From Alphaproteobacteria bacterium (GTDB lineage Bacteria; Pseudomonadota; Alphaproteobacteria; Puniceispirillales; Puniceispirillaceae): 37,780 nt of DNA. Position 1 is the first letter of the stretch, and every line of letters starts with the position of its first letter. The notes beneath the pieces are model-generated. The model searched no databases. It worked only from the letters and a program-made list of their open reading frames with translations, and was not told where the DNA came from. Of the stretch, positions 8,334 through 17,160 are shown one piece after another. The stretch covers positions 1 to 37,780 of the forward strand of contig JAAXKA010000221.1 in the NCBI GenBank assembly GCA_012269555.1, written 5' to 3'. The position numbers were made by a program, and so were the translations under genes.

Positions 8334-9917
8334 CTATGAGGAAAACTGCAAATAATCCGCTCTTACTACTTGAGGTAATTCCCGAACCTTGGCAAGAACA
8401 GATTGGTCTATTTGACCGTCGACTTCGATTAATGCAATTGCTTCTTCTGTTCCACTTTTTCTTCCCAGATGAAATGTTGCTATATTAATTTCAAGTTGAC
8501 CAAGAAGACTTCCCATCGCACCAATAAATCCTGGCCGATCAAAATTTCTAACATAGAGTAAATCAGACGGAAAATCAGATTCAACAGAAATCCCTTGTAC
8601 CTCTATAATACGAGGTTTATTTCCCCCAACTAATGTTCCAACTATACTTCTCTCACCACCTTTGTAGCTTGCAGATACTCTAATCATAGTCTCATAATCA
8701 CATCTTCTATCATGTTTAACAGTAGATACTGCAATGCCCTTGGAAGAAGCAATAGCAGCAGCATTTACTAAGTTTGCTGAATCTAGTTTAGGAGACAACA
8801 AACCTGCTAATATTGAAGACACTACGGGTGATTCATTTATTTTAGCAGACTTTCCATCAAATTCAATTTGTACAGCAGCTAATCCATCCATATTAACCTG
8901 GCCAAGAAATCCCCCTAACAACTTTCCAAGTGTCATATAGGGCTTCAGAATTGGGGCCTCTTCTGCCGTTACAGAAGCCATATTCAATGCATTTGTTATA
9001 GCTCCATGCTGCAGATATTCAGCCATTTGATTAGCAATTTGCAATGCCACCTTTTCCTGTGCTTCTATAGTGGAAGCACCCAAATGGGGTGTGACAATTA
9101 CATTTGGATGTTTAAATAAAATATTTTCTTTTGCAGGCTCTTTTTCAAATACATCTAAAGCTGCTCCTGCTACATGCCCTGTTTCAAGCGCTGCAAAAAG
9201 TGCAAGCTCATCTATAAGACCTCCTCTAGCACAATTTATAATTTGCACTCCTTTTTTTGTTTTATTTAGAGCATCTGCTGAAATAATATTTTTGGTTGAG
9301 TCTGTAAGGGGTGTATGAAGCGTGATGAAGTCTGCCTGTATAAGTAAATCATCTAATTCAACTTTTTCAATTCCGATTTCTTTCGCGCGCTCATTTGTGA
9401 GATAGGGGTCATATCCAATAACCCTCATCTTCAAGCCTAAGGCACGGTTGGCTACAATCGCACCTATATTTCCACATCCAATTATACCAAGCTTCTTACT
9501 TGTTATTTCTGTTCCCATAAATTTAGATTTCTCCCACTTATTAGAAATAGTTGAGATATGTGCATGGGGAATTTGGCGAGTGAGCGATAACATCATTGCA
9601 ATTGCATGTTCAGCTGTTGTTATAGCATTTCCAAAAGGTGTATTCATAACCAAAACACCACTTGCAGTAGCGGCAGAAATATCCACATTATCAACTCCGA
9701 TACCTGCTCTTCCAACAACTTTTAAGTTTCGGGCCAATGCGAGCAACTCAGCTGTAACCTTCGTAGCAGAGCGAATTGCAAGACCATCATAATTATGGAT
9801 GATTTGTTTCAATTCTTCTGCTGAGAGACCAGGTTTAAAGTCAACGTTTATACCAGCAGATTCAAAAATACTAATAGCTTCAGTCGATAATTTATCACTG
9901 ATTAAAACTTTAGGCAT
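8334..9917 (-). CDS. serA: D-3-phosphoglycerate dehydrogenase, long form
   Basis: First enzyme of serine synthesis: oxidises 3-phosphoglycerate to 3-phosphohydroxypyruvate with NAD. The 527-aa protein has the long (type I) layout: catalytic and NAD-binding part to about residue 310 with GCGNIG at 147-152 and catalytic Arg231 (NCARGGLIDE), Glu260 and His278 (TPHLGAST); an intervening ASB domain about 320-445; and an ACT domain from about 452 (NFDRPGFIGAMGSLLGQLEINIATFHLGR), where serine commonly binds for feedback control. The start overlaps the serC stop by one base (TAATG), a stop-restart junction implying translational coupling with the next enzyme of the pathway. An AAGGGAAA ribosome binding site lies in the end of serC. 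Confidence 0.96.
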   Translation of the reverse strand: MPKVLISDKLSTEAISIFESAGINVDFKPGLSAEELKQIIHNYDGLAIRSATKVTAELLALARNLKVVGRAGIGVDNVDISAATASGVLVMNTPFGNAITTAEHAIAMMLSLTRQIPHAHISTISNKWEKSKFMGTEITSKKLGIIGCGNIGAIVANRALGLKMRVIGYDPYLTNERAKEIGIEKVELDDLLIQADFITLHTPLTDSTKNIISADALNKTKKGVQIINCARGGLIDELALFAALETGHVAGAALDVFEKEPAKENILFKHPNVIVTPHLGASTIEAQEKVALQIANQMAEYLQHGAITNALNMASVTAEEAPILKPYMTLGKLLGGFLGQVNMDGLAAVQIEFDGKSAKINESPVVSSILAGLLSPKLDSANLVNAAAIASSKGIAVSTVKHDRRCDYETMIRVSASYKGGERSIVGTLVGGNKPRIIEVQGISVESDFPSDLLYVRNFDRPGFIGAMGSLLGQLEINIATFHLGRKSGTEEAIALIEVDGQIDQSVLAKVRELPQVVRADYLQFSS

Positions 9918-11089
9918 TAAAGATTTCCCTTTTTAAAATTTATCATCTTTTTTTGCTCTTCAAATATAAAGTCAAGCCAACTTAAAAGATGTTTAATATC
10001 TGTTGCTTCAACTGTTGGTCCGCCCCATATTCGCAACCCTACTGGCGCAGATCTATAAGCATTAATGTCAAAAGCCACCATTTCCTCTTCCAACCTGTTA
10101 GTAATAGCTTTTACAAAGGTCTTTTTTTCTTCTTCTGAGAGGTCTATAATATCCGAATCCACAATCTTAAGACATATTGAAGTGCTAGAGCGGGTTTCAG
10201 GTTTAACTGACAAAAATCCGGCCCACTCCGACTTATCAACCCAGTCTGAAATGGCCTTAAGATTAGTTTTACTTCTCTTGACAAGCTCATCTAACCCACC
10301 TATCCGTTCTGCCCAATCAAGAGCAGCAAGTAAATCTTCTAAACATAAAAGAGACGGCGTGTTTATTGTCTCTCCCCTAAAAATACCCTCAATTATTTTA
10401 CCATTTTTAGTTAGCTGAAAAATTTTTGGTAATGGCCAAGGGGGAGTATAATTTTCTAACCTGTCTACGGCCCTTGGTGACAGAATTATAACCCCATGGG
10501 CCGCTTCACCACCCAGTGATTTTTGCCAACTAAAGGTTGCGATATCAATTTTTTCCCAATCTATATGCATCGCAAAACAAGCAGAAGTAGCATCAACAAT
10601 AGTCAATCCCAATCGGTCCGATGCTATCCAATCTGAGTTAGGTACGCAAACACCGGAAGTTGTTCCATTCCAACAGAAAACAACATCATTATCGAAATTC
10701 ACGTTATCAAGGTTAGGCAACTCCCCCCAGCCTGCTAGATGTTCTGTAACATTTGGAATCTTTAATTGTTTTGTAACATCGATTACCCATGTCTGCCCAA
10801 AAGACTCCCAAGCTAAAATGTCTAAAGGTCTTTGGCCTAACACTGACCACATTGCCATTTCTATAGCGCCAGTATCAGAAGCAGGTACAATGCCTAGGCG
10901 ATAGCCTGCCGGTAAACGAAGCAGAGAACTCATCTTATCAATAGCATCAGCTATTTTTTGTTTTGGTATTGCAGCTCGATGAGATCTACCGTGAGATGTT
11001 TCAGATAAATGATTTAAGCTCCAACCAGGAAATTTTTTTGTGGGTCCTGAAGAAAAAAGCGCACTAAATGGCTTTTGTGCTGGAATCAT
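9917..11089 (-). CDS. serC: phosphoserine aminotransferase
   Basis: PLP enzyme converting 3-phosphohydroxypyruvate to phosphoserine; SerC also acts in pyridoxal phosphate synthesis in some bacteria. The 390-aa product has FSSGPTKKFPGW near the start, RSHR (substrate binding), VDATSACFAMHIDW and the PLP lysine in FSWQKSLGGEAAHG (Lys190 from this start). The C-terminus has RSAPVGLRIWGGPTVE. ATG 11089 is preferred because GCAGAGGTTCTCT gives a ribosome binding site at the right spacing; ATG 11116 would add nine residues but has no such site and would lie inside the structured leader described below. This is the larger alphaproteobacterial-type SerC. It overlaps serA by one base. Confidence 0.95.
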   Translation of the reverse strand: MIPAQKPFSALFSSGPTKKFPGWSLNHLSETSHGRSHRAAIPKQKIADAIDKMSSLLRLPAGYRLGIVPASDTGAIEMAMWSVLGQRPLDILAWESFGQTWVIDVTKQLKIPNVTEHLAGWGELPNLDNVNFDNDVVFCWNGTTSGVCVPNSDWIASDRLGLTIVDATSACFAMHIDWEKIDIATFSWQKSLGGEAAHGVIILSPRAVDRLENYTPPWPLPKIFQLTKNGKIIEGIFRGETINTPSLLCLEDLLAALDWAERIGGLDELVKRSKTNLKAISDWVDKSEWAGFLSVKPETRSSTSICLKIVDSDIIDLSEEEKKTFVKAITNRLEEEMVAFDINAYRSAPVGLRIWGGPTVEATDIKHLLSWLDFIFEEQKKMINFKKGNL

Positions 11090-11139
11090 AGAGAACCTCT
11101 GCAAAAGTAAGGCCATCCATTGGGGGATGACTGCCCATC
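11090..11139 (-). promoter_or_regulatory. structured serC 5' leader, candidate serC RNA motif
   Basis: The about 50-nt leader predicted from the promoter just upstream starts GATGGGCAGTCATCCCCCAA. Two hairpins share the central CATC and cannot form together: GATG/CATC (11136-11139 with 11126-11129) and CATCC/GGATG (11125-11129 with 11114-11118, 6-nt loop). A conserved serC RNA motif is known from comparative genomics upstream of serC in Alphaproteobacteria; position and small size fit, but I could not align it to the published model. Confidence 0.5.
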
Positions 11140-11143
11140 GGCG

Positions 11144-11171
11144 AAAATAAGCTGTAAAATAAAAATGTCAA
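11144..11171 (-). promoter_or_regulatory. serC operon promoter
   Basis: A perfect TTGACA -35 (11166-11171 on this strand), a 16-bp spacer and TATTTT as -10 (11144-11149). The predicted start near 11138 leaves a 50-nt leader before serC and puts the hairpins at the very 5' end of the message. It separates serC-serA-hisZ-purA from glmM. Confidence 0.5.
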
Positions 11172-11252
11172 GGATGAATAATAAAATTGCACCGTCAAAA
11201 TGCATTGCTGTTTTAGTCAGATAATTTTATTGGCTCTTATGAAGAATTATAT

Positions 11253-12593
11253 CTAAGTGAAAATACTACAAACTTCATCTATAGTTTTCTCTATCACTTT
11301 TGCATTTTCAGCTTCAACCATAACTCTAATGACGGGCTCGGTCCCAGATGGTCGTATCAAAAGTCTTCCCTTGTCTGCAAGCCGCTTTTCTATCTCTTGG
11401 ATTTGGATTTTTACAAGATCACTTTTAAGGACTGCTTTATCAACGTTTGGTATATTAACAAGCTTTTGTGGTATTGGTGTAAATAAATGTAAAAACTCAC
11501 TTGCAGGTTTTTGACTTAGTACAAGAAGCTCAAGGATTTTTAAAGCTGCTATCAAACCATCTCCACAGCGTGTAATTTCTGGCAAAAGAATATGGCCAGA
11601 GGGCTCTCCACCTAAATTTCCTCCATCCTTCTTTAACTTTTCAAGAATATATCTATCTCCAACACTAGCCCTTTTGAAAGCAATCTTATGGCTATCAAAA
11701 AGTCTTTCAAGAGCAAGATTAGTCATTACTGTTCCAACCACTGGTCCAGTTAAAGTCCCATTGTAGTGCATATCTAGAGCTAATATAGCAAGCAGAGTAT
11801 CACCATCGTGAATGACACCCTTTTCATCACACAAAATTACCCTATCTGCATCTCCGTCGAGAGAAATACCAATATCGGCTGAATGAACTTTTACCGCATT
11901 CACTAAATTTTCTGGCTCTGTTGCACCACAACTCGCATTAATATTTAAACCATTTGGTTCAACAGAAATAGGGATAACGGTAGCCCCTAATTCTCGAAGA
12001 GTATTTGGCCCAGTTTTGTAAGCTGCCCCGTTCGCACAATCTAAAACAATCTTTAAAGAGTTTAGACTAAGTTTAGGTGAAAATTTTGCTTTAGAAAATT
12101 CTACATAGCGAGCCACTGAGTCAACCATCCTTTTAGCTCTTCCCAATAATGCAGGTTCAGCTAAAGAAATGGATCCTTGTAATAAATTAGAAATTTGTAA
12201 TTCGATATCATCATCTAATTTAAATCCATCTGGACCAAATAATTTTATACCATTATCAAAATGTGGATTATGGCTTGCAGAAATCATAACACCGAGTTCA
12301 GCTCTTAAAGAATGAGTTAGATAGGCAACTCCAGCAGTAGGTATAGGACCAAGTAATCTGCAATCCATACCGATTGAGGTAAATCCAGAAACAAGTGCAG
12401 CCTCAAGCATATATCCGGACAATCTGGTGTCTTTCCCTATAACAACAATAGGCTTAGAAGATTTGTTGAAACTGTTATTTTTTGAAATGAAATACTCACC
12501 AGCAGCCAAGGCTAGTCTTACTATGTATTCTGCTCTCATCGGACCTGTGTTTATGCGAGAGCGAACACCATCTGTACCAAATATTCCTATCAT
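11253..12593 (-). CDS. glmM: phosphoglucosamine mutase
   Basis: Interconverts glucosamine-6-phosphate and glucosamine-1-phosphate on the way to UDP-GlcNAc for peptidoglycan and lipid A. The 446-aa product opens MIGIFGTDGVR, the family start; the phosphoserine loop is MISASHNPHFDNG (Ser107); the metal loop is DGDADR; the phosphate-binding loop near the end is RPSGTEPVIRVMVEA. A TTG at 12602 would add three residues; ATG 12593 with a GGAA upstream is preferred. It is the last gene of the ftsH-folP-glmM group, the usual order in proteobacteria. No clear terminator follows; the 163 bp to serC contains an AT-only inverted repeat (11180-11188 with 11223-11231) that I give little weight. Confidence 0.96.
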   Translation of the reverse strand: MIGIFGTDGVRSRINTGPMRAEYIVRLALAAGEYFISKNNSFNKSSKPIVVIGKDTRLSGYMLEAALVSGFTSIGMDCRLLGPIPTAGVAYLTHSLRAELGVMISASHNPHFDNGIKLFGPDGFKLDDDIELQISNLLQGSISLAEPALLGRAKRMVDSVARYVEFSKAKFSPKLSLNSLKIVLDCANGAAYKTGPNTLRELGATVIPISVEPNGLNINASCGATEPENLVNAVKVHSADIGISLDGDADRVILCDEKGVIHDGDTLLAILALDMHYNGTLTGPVVGTVMTNLALERLFDSHKIAFKRASVGDRYILEKLKKDGGNLGGEPSGHILLPEITRCGDGLIAALKILELLVLSQKPASEFLHLFTPIPQKLVNIPNVDKAVLKSDLVKIQIQEIEKRLADKGRLLIRPSGTEPVIRVMVEAENAKVIEKTIDEVCSIFT

Positions 12594-12663
12594 ATTTTCC
12601 AACTACAAAATAAAACATCCAGTAAATTATAGGCGCCATATGCTTCGTGTGCAAGTAATGACA

Positions 12664-13776
12664 CTAATAAGCCTGCCAGAGTTTAATTGCTTGTCTTGTT
12701 TCTTGTATATCATGTGATCGCACTATCTGAACACCAGCATCTATGGACTTTAGCGTAAGAGCGATTGAGCCACCTATTCTTTTATCAACTGGAGCATTAT
12801 TATCTATTTTCGCGATAGTAGATTTGCGAGAAACACCAACAATTATTGGAACACCTAATCCATGAAACAAAGGCATCCAGTCAATCAAGCTCAGATTATC
12901 TGACACTGTCTTACCAAACCCAAATCCAACATCAATAGCTATATATTGCTTTGGTATGCCCCTAAAGATAAGGAAGTTTATACGCTCCTCTAAATATGTG
13001 TAAATATCTATAGGCGTAAAATTATAACTTGGGGACACTTGCATCGTACCCGGTTCGCCCTGCATATGCATAATAACAATATATGGATTGACCTTATTCT
13101 TAAATGCTTCAATGATGACTTGAATAGATTCATTATTTCTAAAACCAGAAATATCATTTATGATCTTAGCACCATTGGATAGGGCTTTTCGCATAACCTC
13201 TGGATTTCGGGTATCTACAGAGATTAATTTATCCTTCTTAGATAATTCTCTTATTACAGGAATCACTCTTTTCTGTTCTTCTAACGGATTAATCTTACTT
13301 GCACCTGGCCTAGTAGATTCACCGCCAACATCAATTATTGAGGCACCTTCTCTAACCAGTATTTTTGCATGCTTGATAGCCTTTTCAGTATCTAAGAATT
13401 GACCACCGTCAGAGAAGCTATCTGGCGTTACGTTAACAACACCCATCAGATGCATATCTGACATATTTAATCCTGCAAATTTTGGTCTTGATAACACTAG
13501 TTGGTGAAGTTTATCTTCAGCAGCCTGCCTATTTTTGGTTTGCCGCAGCCAATTTGATACGCAACCACGCCATACACTGACACTTTTTGAGGAGTGCTTG
13601 TATGAACAAATATCCACCTCTTTGAATTTTATTTTTCCACTGGCTAAGGAAAATATCTCTGTATTAGTTATGTTTAAGCAAGCAACCCTATCAAGTGGAA
13701 CTGGTTTTACCCAGTAATCATTATTTTCTACCATACCAAGAGAAGTGCAGTATTTTATTTGAAAGCGTGCCGACAT
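12664..13776 (-). CDS. folP: dihydropteroate synthase with N-terminal extension
   Basis: Condenses dihydropterin pyrophosphate with p-aminobenzoate to dihydropteroate in folate synthesis; the target of sulfonamides. The catalytic TIM barrel starts at about residue 107 with LMGVVNVTPDSFSDGG, followed by IIDVGGESTRPGA, ISVDTRNPEV, INDISGF, YIVIMHMQGEPGTM and the SRKST phosphate-binding segment. The first 105 residues are extra relative to the about 280-aa enteric enzyme. Similar N-terminal extensions occur in alphaproteobacterial FolP; part of it (NDYWVKPVPLDR) looks like that family's opening, so ATG 13734 (Met15) is an alternative start. Neither start has a good ribosome binding site. It lies 32 bp downstream of ftsH. 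Confidence 0.93.
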   Translation of the reverse strand: MSARFQIKYCTSLGMVENNDYWVKPVPLDRVACLNITNTEIFSLASGKIKFKEVDICSYKHSSKSVSVWRGCVSNWLRQTKNRQAAEDKLHQLVLSRPKFAGLNMSDMHLMGVVNVTPDSFSDGGQFLDTEKAIKHAKILVREGASIIDVGGESTRPGASKINPLEEQKRVIPVIRELSKKDKLISVDTRNPEVMRKALSNGAKIINDISGFRNNESIQVIIEAFKNKVNPYIVIMHMQGEPGTMQVSPSYNFTPIDIYTYLEERINFLIFRGIPKQYIAIDVGFGFGKTVSDNLSLIDWMPLFHGLGVPIIVGVSRKSTIAKIDNNAPVDKRIGGSIALTLKSIDAGVQIVRSHDIQETRQAIKLWQAY

Positions 13777-13808
13777 GTTGCCGCATCGATGTTGTTTATT
13801 TGAAAAAA

Positions 13809-15740
13809 TTAAATGGGTTCTGTTCCAGGTGACTCATCGTGTTTTCGGCTTCTTCTGCCAGTTGGCAAGCCAGTTCTTGGACGTTTCTGTCTTGGGGTTG
13901 GAGCTACATCGTCATCGTTTTCATTTCGTGATAAACTACCACCCTCAACTATAATTTTTATCTCTTCACCGTTGAGTGTTTCATACTCTAGCAATCCTAG
14001 AGCTAATCGTTCCAACTCAATGTTATTTTTTTTCAATATCTTCTCAGAGTCAGAATAAGCTTCATCTACAATGCGTCTAATTTCTGCATCTATAACATCA
14101 GCCGTTTTATCCGAAATGTTCTTAGATTGTGTCACGGACCGACCCAAGAAAACTTCTTGTTCATCTCCACTGTAAGCCAAAAATCCAAGTTTTTCTGACA
14201 TTCCCCATTCAGTCACCATTCGACGAGCCATATCAGTTACCATCCTAATGTCCGAAGACGCTCCCGTAGTTATTTTCTCAGCACCGAATATCAATTCCTC
14301 AGCTATTCGTCCTCCACAGCCAACACGAAGATCCGCGCAAAGTTTATCAACCGCCATAGATACACGGTCACCTTCAGGTAGTCTCATAACCATCCCGAGT
14401 GCCCGTCCTCTTGGTATAATGGTTGCTTTATGTATTGGGTCGGAAGCCGGACAATGCAATGCGACAATAGCATGGCCGGCTTCGTGATAAGCAGTGAGTT
14501 TTTTCTCTTCCTCTGTCATAACCATTGAACGGCGTTCTGACCCCATCATCACTTTATCTTTAGCTTCCTCAAATTCTGCCATAGATACCGTTCTACGTCC
14601 CTTTCTCGCGGCTAATAGAGCAGCCTCATTAACTAAGTTTGCTAAATCTGCACCAGAGAAACCAGGTGTACCTCTGGCAATAATTCGAGGTTCGACATCA
14701 CTAGCCAACGGCGTTTTCCGCATGTGAACTTTTAAAATTTTCTCCCTCCCAATAACGTCTGGATTAGGTACAACTACCTGTCGATCAAATCTACCAGGCC
14801 GAAGCAAAGCTGGGTCCAAAACGTCTGGCCGGTTAGTAGCAGCAATAAGTATAACGCCCTCATTTGCCTCAAATCCATCCATCTCTACCAACATTTGATT
14901 CAGGGTCTGTTCACGCTCGTCATTACCTCCGCCCAGACCTGCTCCGCGGTGCCTGCCTACTGCGTCAATCTCATCAATAAAAATAATACAAGGCGCATTT
15001 TTTTTGCCTTGTTCAAACATATCTCGTACCCGGCTTGCACCAACACCAACAAACATTTCAACAAAGTCAGACCCGGATATAGTGAAAAACGGAACATTAG
15101 CCTCGCCTGCAATAGCTCTTGCCAAAAGCGTTTTACCTGTTCCCGGGGGGCCAACTAAAAGCACCCCTTTAGGGATTTTACCGCCAAGTCTCTGAAACTT
15201 TCCAGGGTCTTTCAAGAATTCGACTACCTCCTCTAATTCTGTCTTTGCCTCGTCAATTCCTGCAACGTCATTAAAGGTAATACGCCCGGTGTGTTCTGTT
15301 AATAGTTTAGCCCGTGACTTACCAAATCCCATAGCTCCACCTCGACCACCACCTTGCATCTGACGCATAAAAAAGATCCAGACACCAATAAACAAAAGCA
15401 TTGGAAACCAACTCAGAAGAATGGAAAAAATTCCCGGCATATTACTTTCATCTGGCTGAGCATTTATGCGAACATCGCTTGAAGAAAGTGCATCAACAAT
15501 ATCGGTGCCTTCTGGCATGTAACTGCTCACACGCCTTCCATCAGAGGTAAGCCCAGTTAAGTTTTGACCCTCTATTAAGACCTCTGAAATTCCGCCGTTC
15601 TGTGCCTGCTGAAGAAAATCAGAATAAGCAATTTTAGTTGAAGGTGTAGTCGATGCACCGCCCTGAAACATATTGAATAATGCCATCAATGCAGCGCCAA
15701 TAATCAACCAAATCAAAATATTTCTTACCAAATTGTTCAT
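13809..15740 (-). CDS. ftsH: FtsH membrane AAA+ zinc protease
   Basis: Inner-membrane ATP-dependent protease that degrades misassembled membrane proteins and regulators; in E. coli it also degrades RpoH and LpxC. The 643-aa product has TM1 at about 5-23, a periplasmic loop, TM2 at about 106-125, Walker A GPPGTGKT (197-204), Walker [10 protein letters not shown], the second-region-of-homology [20 protein letters not shown] and the zinc motif HEAGH (419-423) with Asp497 as likely third ligand. The C-terminal tail is basic and low-complexity. A ribosome binding site (AAAGGA) precedes the ATG. Presence of RpoH in the same window makes the known FtsH-RpoH turnover loop possible, but regulation here is inferred. 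Confidence 0.97.
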   Translation of the reverse strand: MNNLVRNILIWLIIGAALMALFNMFQGGASTTPSTKIAYSDFLQQAQNGGISEVLIEGQNLTGLTSDGRRVSSYMPEGTDIVDALSSSDVRINAQPDESNMPGIFSILLSWFPMLLFIGVWIFFMRQMQGGGRGGAMGFGKSRAKLLTEHTGRITFNDVAGIDEAKTELEEVVEFLKDPGKFQRLGGKIPKGVLLVGPPGTGKTLLARAIAGEANVPFFTISGSDFVEMFVGVGASRVRDMFEQGKKNAPCIIFIDEIDAVGRHRGAGLGGGNDEREQTLNQMLVEMDGFEANEGVILIAATNRPDVLDPALLRPGRFDRQVVVPNPDVIGREKILKVHMRKTPLASDVEPRIIARGTPGFSGADLANLVNEAALLAARKGRRTVSMAEFEEAKDKVMMGSERRSMVMTEEEKKLTAYHEAGHAIVALHCPASDPIHKATIIPRGRALGMVMRLPEGDRVSMAVDKLCADLRVGCGGRIAEELIFGAEKITTGASSDIRMVTDMARRMVTEWGMSEKLGFLAYSGDEQEVFLGRSVTQSKNISDKTADVIDAEIRRIVDEAYSDSEKILKKNNIELERLALGLLEYETLNGEEIKIIVEGGSLSRNENDDDVAPTPRQKRPRTGLPTGRRSRKHDESPGTEPI

Positions 15741-15832
15741 AAGTGTAAATCCTTTGTCACTTAAACGGTTCTAATTTAGGATAAAAATAATGCTTATTCA
15801 TTAAATTAGTTTACGGTTTTTTACAATCATTG

Positions 15833-17137
15833 CTATTTTTCAAGCCAAAAAGGCGTTTGTCTTAGCGGCACCAACGTAACAAACTCTGTTGCCAATTCAT
15901 TATTTTCAAATTTTGCCCAGGTAAATGTATCTTTATTAATGTGGGGTTGAACTAGTCTATCGTCAAGGTCTAGTAATAATGGAATACATAATCTCCCTGG
16001 ATAACGCCATTTTTTAATAAAATGGTTAAATTTCAAATCCTGATTTGCAAATTGATAATATTTATCACTCATTTGATGTAAAAATATTACTTTATCTGAA
16101 ATAATGAGCCATCGATTATCTATTATCAAAGGCTTGTTTGCGCTAATTTTTATGGGTTTATTATTAAGTCTTTTTCGTTCTGCATGAATTTCTAATGTCT
16201 CTTTTTTTGTAACTAAGATACAGCCGGCCAGAGTAAATTTCAGTCTGGCATTTATTTTTTTAAGTCCATCTTTTATTGAATTATTATTGGCCGGATATGC
16301 TCCCGCTCCTATTTGCCACAACAATTGCTGAAGAATATTAATTTTCATAATTTCAGGAAGATAAAAAAATTCATCTAACGGCATGGATGCGTAAACTGGG
16401 AGTTCAACTTGAATATGTTTAGCACACCATACAGAGCAATATTTTTGAAACACACTAGCAATTTTTTCTGCATATTGACCTAGTTGTAGTAGTTGTTTTG
16501 ATAATCTTTTATCTGCTTGCAAATGTGCTCTTGCTCTCACCCTTTCATATTTCATTACATAATTACTCGGATCTTCTGCATATTTAATTTTCTTATCACG
16601 ACAATAGTTAACCAAATCTATTTTTTTTTGACCCAACAACGGCCTTATAAGTTTGATTCCCTGAATTAAACGCTGTTTCTTAATCCCAGCAAGACCAATA
16701 AGACCACTATTGTGTCCTAAACGCATGTAAATAGTTTCAATCTGATCATCCTGGTGATGAGCTAACATCAATGAGGCATTTAGCGAGCGGGCCTCCGATA
16801 TTAAAATCTCAAAACGTTGAGTCCTAGCCCAATTTTGAATATTTCCTGTAGGCGGCACTTTACCGATTTTTACAATTTTTGAATTTAGCTGTAATTTTTT
16901 TAGCTCATTTTGAGCTAAAATAGCTTCCCTATCTGAATTCGCCCGCAATCCATGGTCTATTATTATTGCAAAGCAATTTGAATTAGGATTTTTCGACCAA
17001 TTAGCATACAATGCTGCTAAAGCTAGACTATCAGGCCCTCCCGATACTCCTATTACAACCCTGTCGCTCTTTTTTATACCAAGTTCGAATAACGATTGAG
17101 AAAAAACATGTTCAAGACAATTAGAAGAAGTATTCAT
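15833..17137 (-). CDS. tilS: tRNA(Ile)-lysidine synthetase
   Basis: Attaches lysine to C34 of the CAU-anticodon tRNA(Ile), changing its codon to AUA and its charging to isoleucine; essential in most bacteria. The PP-loop motif GVSGGPDSLAL is at residues 30-40 and the family motif LAHHQDDQIET about 100 residues later. The C-terminal half (about residue 230 on) is divergent, as is usual. Start is uncertain: ATG 17137 is used here, but a TTG at 17164 overlaps the upstream cpoB stop as TTGA, an arrangement typical of translational coupling, and would add nine residues. Neither has a good ribosome binding site. Basic, Lys- and Asn-rich composition reflects the low GC. Confidence 0.9.
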   Translation of the reverse strand: MNTSSNCLEHVFSQSLFELGIKKSDRVVIGVSGGPDSLALAALYANWSKNPNSNCFAIIIDHGLRANSDREAILAQNELKKLQLNSKIVKIGKVPPTGNIQNWARTQRFEILISEARSLNASLMLAHHQDDQIETIYMRLGHNSGLIGLAGIKKQRLIQGIKLIRPLLGQKKIDLVNYCRDKKIKYAEDPSNYVMKYERVRARAHLQADKRLSKQLLQLGQYAEKIASVFQKYCSVWCAKHIQVELPVYASMPLDEFFYLPEIMKINILQQLLWQIGAGAYPANNNSIKDGLKKINARLKFTLAGCILVTKKETLEIHAERKRLNNKPIKISANKPLIIDNRWLIISDKVIFLHQMSDKYYQFANQDLKFNHFIKKWRYPGRLCIPLLLDLDDRLVQPHINKDTFTWAKFENNELATEFVTLVPLRQTPFWLEK

Positions 17138-17160
17138 GTAGTGATATTTAGGGAATAAAA

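Noticed and set aside
11089-11116. serC start at ATG 11116
   Set aside because: No ribosome binding site, and it lies inside the hairpin region of the predicted leader; ATG 11089 has AGAGG at correct spacing.
11180-11231. AT-only inverted repeat after glmM as terminator
   Set aside because: The 9-bp arms contain no G:C pair, the loop is over 30 nt and no T run follows.
14895-15195. Reading frames opposite ftsH (plus and minus shadows)
   Set aside because: They are out-of-frame translations of the conserved AAA domain with no ribosome binding site or domain of their own.
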